Part shown: in pieces, positions 59,835 to 64,000 of the stretch
Layout: every line of letters begins with the position of its first letter
Position numbering within the stretch: the stretch's first letter is position 1
Assembly (NCBI GenBank): GCA_024336345.1
Contig: JANFOG010000008.1
Coordinates: 1,860,001 to 1,924,000, forward strand
Direction: 5' to 3'
DNA from: Mariannaea sp. PMI_226
Lineage: Eukaryota > Ascomycota > Sordariomycetes > Hypocreales > Nectriaceae
Length of the DNA: 64,000 nt
Notes under the pieces: model-generated
What the model was told of the DNA's origin: nothing
Seen by the model: only the letters and a program-made list of their open reading frames with translations
Databases searched by the model: none
Program-made: the position numbers and the translations under genes

Positions 59835-60627
59835 ATGCCATTCCACACCACATTACCTGGAAGTAACTCGACCATGTCATCAGAGTTCATAGTTTACCCA
59901 AGCCGAGAAACGATTAGGTACCCAATTCGAGAAGGATTTAGGTACCCAATTCGAGAAGGATTTAGGTGCCCAAACGGAGAACCAACTGGGTACCCAGGCG
60001 GAGAGCTGATTCGGTACCCAGGAGGAGAACCGATTTGGTATCCAAACACAGAAGCGATTAGTTGCCAATCTGGACTTGAGGTCGAGCCTTGGCTGTCCAC
60101 CCAAAAATATGAACGATGTGGTTTCGGCGACGTTCGTCGTGATGAATCATTCCCGTGGTTGAAGCCTGACGATCCTCCTAATAACCCGGATTCATTGCCC
60201 TTTGACAAGTCTGCCGATAAGGGGGAGGAAACAAGCAACGAAGAACTAGACGATGCCACCACAAGCGACTCGCTAAAGCCTGAGGATTCACAAGATGCTG
60301 GCCGAGCCAAGTTGGAGGGTCAAGTCGAAAACAGAAAGAAAGTGACTGGCATGGGTTCCGTCGAGATCTCAAGATGTTGGGCAAGAAGGGGAGGGAGAGG
60401 ACGACATCAAGGTTGCCAGCCTCCAAAAACTGAAGGAGCAGAAAGTCGAGGATAATCCAGGAGATCCGAAACTGATAAGAGCGTGTCGAGAAATAGCAAA
60501 TAGCATAGAATTCTCCGCTGCATTTTTGAAGGATGAGACGGGCATGAATGATGCGAATGCTAGAACATTATCGGTAACATTGACGGGCAGCTGGAGCTCA
60601 GGGACTAACAAACACTTGTTGAAGTAG
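59835..60627 (+). CDS. Octapeptide-repeat acidic protein of unknown function
   Basis: Tentative two-exon model, 59835-60318 and 60374-60627, giving 245 residues. Without splicing the frame stops at 60455; removing the 55-nt candidate intron (GTCAAG donor, TCAAG acceptor) joins into an open frame with EGEDDIKVASLQKLKEQKVE and a Ser/Thr-rich end KHLLK. Residues about 18-75 are seven degenerate octads of the form x-(I/F)-R-Y-P-x-x-E, for example TIRYPIRE, GFRYPIRE and LIRYPGGE. The rest is acidic and Lys/Glu-rich. There is no signal peptide, membrane segment or known domain. It may be a lineage-specific gene. The antisense strand is also open through the repeat, so coding status needs RNA evidence. 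Confidence 0.5.
59884..60054. repeat. 24-bp tandem repeat, about seven units
   Basis: Units of 24 bp centred on GGTACCCA. Two adjacent units (59911-59934 and 59935-59958) differ at very few positions; outer units are more diverged. The period is a multiple of three, so every frame stays in register. Confidence 0.92.
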
Positions 60628-60965
60628 CATAAGTGTATAATATAATCATTTCTCATCAAGCTCAAGTCGGGCACAGGCATGAGCATGGGCATGGAAGCAA
60701 AGCCAGGCAACAAGGATTAGCTCATTTCATCTCCAGCTGGGATGGGGACGTTGGAAGTGTCCGACAGCTTTAAACTGATCCATTCTCATCCTCTCCTGTT
60801 CATTAAGCTTAGGAGAAAAATCAGGAGCGCGCGGTGTCGGAGGGCTTCGGGGAAGGGTCAGCAATTTTTTCAACTTTGGTCAGAATATAGGCTCATGATA
60901 CTATTATGAGGGGCACCGCACCAAAATACATAGATAAAGGCTGGCTAGTGCTAGAAAATTTAAAT
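60628..60965. other. Intergenic between converging repeat gene and amidase
   Basis: 0.34 kb, no gene seen. Confidence 0.6.
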
Positions 60966-63089
60966 TCAAGATGCGACGACGTTTCCAACAAGCCGTCCAA
61001 GCTCCTCCGCGATGGCCATGATTCTTTCCTCAGTCAATCTTCGTCCAATGACTTGGACAGCAACTGGCGCACCGTGGTATGCTTCAGCGTCGTCTAAAGT
61101 GAAGAAAGGATAAGTATTAGTCACAAGAAAAAATGGATTGTAGAGAAGATCATATTCCGCAAACTTACATTCCGCTTGCACAATCTTGTCCATCTCAGTC
61201 AGGGGTTTGTGTGTCTCGTCCTTCAGATCGATTGATTTGTCGGCAAACGTGATGGGGACGACAACACTCGTAAAATCCAAGAGGTTGATGGCACTGGCGT
61301 ATCCGTAGTACCTGAACTGGTCGTGCCTTATCGCGGCGGTTGGGGTAATTGGGGCAATGATTGCGTCCAGCTCGGCGCCGTGATGCTCCTCGAATTCCCG
61401 GATGGCTGCTAGGTATTCGCTCTGGTAGTTCCACTTCTCGAGATGCAGGTCCCAGACGTCGTTGAGATCTTGCTTTGGCAGGTTTGGATTGATCAAGTCT
61501 GCGAAATTGGGGATAGCGGGTTCCCCAGAGGCGTTGAGGACCTTGAAGATGTCCTGTATTCACTCGTTAGGACAGAATTGTCAAAATATGTTTTTGAAAA
61601 AGCCTCTTCTTTGCTTACCGTGCCACCATCGGAAGAATAAACCTTGTTGGCTAGGCTGACAGCGTACGAGTGCTTGTATGGCTCCCAAGGTACAACTGTA
61701 TGACCAGCTTTTCGCATGCTGTCTACAGCCGTGTTTACGCCTCGGAGGATAGGAGGATGAGGCAGAACCTGAACTGTCAGTACATGCTTTTTGCGGGCCG
61801 AGGGGGATGCAAAGATCAGGGATTGCACACTTACATTGCCGTCGCAAGTAAAAAATCCCAAAGTGAGCTTCTTGGAAGAGATTTTGGACTTGATGATATC
61901 TTCCTCGGCTTGCCTCCATGGCATCGGGATAACCTTGGAGTCGTAGGCCCAGGGCTGCTCAGCCAAGACAGAGGTCATAAAGAGACGCATGTCCTCGACT
62001 GAGTGACATATCGGACCACAAACACTGTGAATGGTTTCCTGGCCTTCCATGCTGTTGGCCATTTTGCCGTATGGAAGACGGCCATGGCTTGGTCGGATGC
62101 CGTAGAGGAAGTTGAATGCTGCAGGAATGCGGATCGAACCGCCTTTTCGTTGTTCATGTTAGCCTTTGACCCCGTATAATTTATCGCTGGGAATTTTCCC
62201 TTTCACCAAGAAGAGAAAGAGAAAGTACAGTGAGAAGGATTACTCACCAATGTCAGTGCCGACGCCGATTAGACTACCTCGAAATCCGACAAGCGCGCCT
62301 TCGCCACCTGAGCTGCCTCCACAAGACCAGTTCTTGTTTCGAGGATTGAGAGTGCGACCGATGATGTTGTTCAGAGTCTCGCAGACCATCAAGCTCTGGG
62401 GGACACTGGTCTTGACGTAGAAGACAGCACCCGCCTTGTGTAGCAGGGTCACAAGAACAGAATCCTCTGTATCATATTTTCCAATCCAATCAACATAGCC
62501 CATGGATGTTTCGAGACCCTGAGAAGATGTTTAGTGGAAATGGGTTTGACCGAATAAAATAAAGATGTCGTCTACAGGACTTGGGGATCCTGAGCGGCTT
62601 TTGATGTGAAAACTCACCTTGATACGGCATTGATCTTTTAGGGAGATGGGCAATCCGTGCAAGGGACCAACAGTCTTTTTATGTTGGGCATAATACTCAT
62701 CGAGCTCCTTTGCTCTCTCCAGAGCGAGGTCTGGGAAGAATTCCAAAGAGCAGTTCACCTAGACGCGAGTTCAGTCTCATCCCCATTTGCATGAGTGGGT
62801 ATCCGCCATTTAGGGTGCTTCCTACCAGCTGATGGGCTAAGGCGGCTCTTTTGCAAAAAGCCGTAGTGACGGCAACAGACGTAAGTTCACCAGCTGCAAT
62901 TTTGGCGATGAGGCTGGTGGCAGATGATTCGGTGATAGCGAGCTCATCTGAGCTCAAAATGCCACTCTGGCTGGGATACGAGAGGACAGAGTCGGCGGCA
63001 TCTGGTGGCGGTGCCGCGATGCGCCATTCCTTTGGGATGGCCTCATCGATACGCCGTTTCTTATCTGCAGCGATTTCTTGCCAGGTCAT
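60966..63089 (-). CDS. Acetamidase-like amidase (amidase signature family)
   Basis: Seven exons on the minus strand: 62826-63089, 62618-62758, 62248-62518, 61835-62142, 61619-61768, 61169-61553 and 60966-61093, giving 548 residues, the size of fungal acetamidases. The Ser-cisSer-Lys triad is complete: Lys129 (LPISLKDQC), Ser204 (CGGSSGGEGAL) and Ser228 (GTDIGGSIRIP). It opens MTWQEIAADKKRRIDEAIP, as amdS-type proteins do, and closes EAYHGAPVAVQVIGRRLTEE. The enzyme cuts an amide to a carboxylic acid and ammonia; acetamide, other short amides or indole-acetamide are candidates. All joins keep frame. It is one of several such amidases expected in a mould genome. Confidence 0.93.
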
Positions 63090-64000
63090 GTTGAAAGGAA
63101 AGGGAAAAGAAGAACTAAGAGGAACTAGGAGGGACTAAGAGGCGTATAGAAAATAAAATAAAATAAAATAAAATAAAAGACCTAATCAAGATGGTTGGAG
63201 CTTGAAATGGAGGGAAAAGAAACGGGTGCCACGTTGGTGCATCGCCCTCATGCGCCGTCTTGAGGCGGGGAGAGGGGACGGCTCAAGTTGGCTATTAATA
63301 AGATCCTACATACACACACATACGATGCACACATATGCAGATCATGTCTGTTACTGCCTAATACCGAAAATGTCTTTCAATTGGTTACGTATTCCAAGTC
63401 GTACATGTCAAGCCAAGGCATGTCTCGGTGTGATAAGCCCCGATCGTATCTTATCATGTGCGCACCCCCTCATTCAGTTCTGCATACCTAAGTTGGGTTA
63501 TGGAGAAAACGAAAAATAGTAATGATAGATAGCAGGATCGGAGATCTTTTGTTTTTCGCTAGGGGTCCTGACTAACATCGAAGCAACATAAAAGCGCGCT
63601 GGAGGATGATGGGAAGGGCAACTAGACCGGGAGAAGCCCAATATATCCCGATGTTATCTTATCATGGGAGATACGGCATGTTTTCTCCATTACATTGCCA
63701 AATATGTGCTAGGTACCTACCTTGCTACCGCGCAGTAATAAAAATCCCTTATCGTGAGTTGGCCGGCGGCTAATTCACCCAAAAGAAAAAGAACGCGGGG
63801 TAACGTCATCAGTTCTTCTTTTGGTAAAAGATAACGGACAAATCTGCAACGGGGAATTCGATTACCACACAGCACAATGCAGCACAATGCACCTCGGCGA
63901 GGAAAGCTGGACGGGGGAACACCACAGTTCGTAGCCACACCTGTAACCAGCAGACTGACTTTAGCACCGCCACAACAGCCATGATGGTGAATTTTGCGGA
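63090..64000. other. Upstream region of the amidase, to window end
   Basis: No gene supported. An (AAAAT)n tract lies at 63150-63178 and a TAGGTACCTACC word at 63711-63722. An ATGATGGTG at 63981 could start a rightward gene, but only 20 bases remain. Confidence 0.5.
63150..63178. repeat. (AAAAT)n microsatellite
   Basis: Five to six AAAAT units in the presumed leader or promoter of the amidase gene. Confidence 0.95.

Overview
The window is nuclear DNA of a filamentous ascomycete, most likely a Sordariomycete and plausibly Hypocreales. Genes are split by short (about 50-120 nt) introns with GTRNGT donors, CTAAC-like branch points and YAG acceptors. Many products are typical of moulds: calpain-like PalB, an RfeC-type C2H2 factor, an FHA/forkhead factor, DUF2985 and DUF6594 proteins. 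Order assignment is inference from protein similarity recalled by eye. No transposon, tRNA, rRNA or CRISPR array was recognised.

Layout. 0-12 kb: a partial unknown ORF at the left edge; an AhpC/TSA-like thioredoxin-fold protein (-) divergent from Misato/Dml1 (+); poly(A) polymerase (-) divergent from a forkhead/FHA factor (+). 12-20 kb: the mitochondrial-clustering protein Clu1 (-) divergent from a large intronless conserved protein of unknown function (+). 21-32 kb: ferric-reductase-like oxidoreductase (+), SLC35F6-like transporter (+), Yippee protein (-), DUF2985 membrane protein (-), tRNA-splicing endonuclease subunit Sen15 (+) and a zinc alcohol dehydrogenase (-). 32.4-38.4 kb: about 6 kb without a supported gene, full of simple repeats, ending at the RfeC-type regulator. 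40-56 kb: PalB (-), peroxisomal adenine nucleotide carrier (+), ribosomal protein L29 (+), Vts1 (+), TFIIIC subunit Tfc4 (+) and an acidic conserved protein (-). 57-64 kb: an SRPBCC-fold protein (+), a DUF6594 membrane protein (-), an octapeptide-repeat protein of unknown origin (+) and an acetamidase-like amidase (-).

Most genes are conserved housekeeping genes: RNA processing (Pap1, Sen15, Vts1), Pol III transcription (Tfc4), translation (L29), and mitochondrial or peroxisomal biology (Clu1, Dml1, Ant1). They are not a functional cluster. The part most unlike a core chromosome is 57-61 kb, where an SRPBCC gene with a clear TATA box, a long C-run, a DUF6594 gene and a fast-evolving repeat gene sit together. 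Exon coordinates were worked out by hand from splice consensus, reading frame and recalled family sequence; joins marked tentative need RNA evidence.
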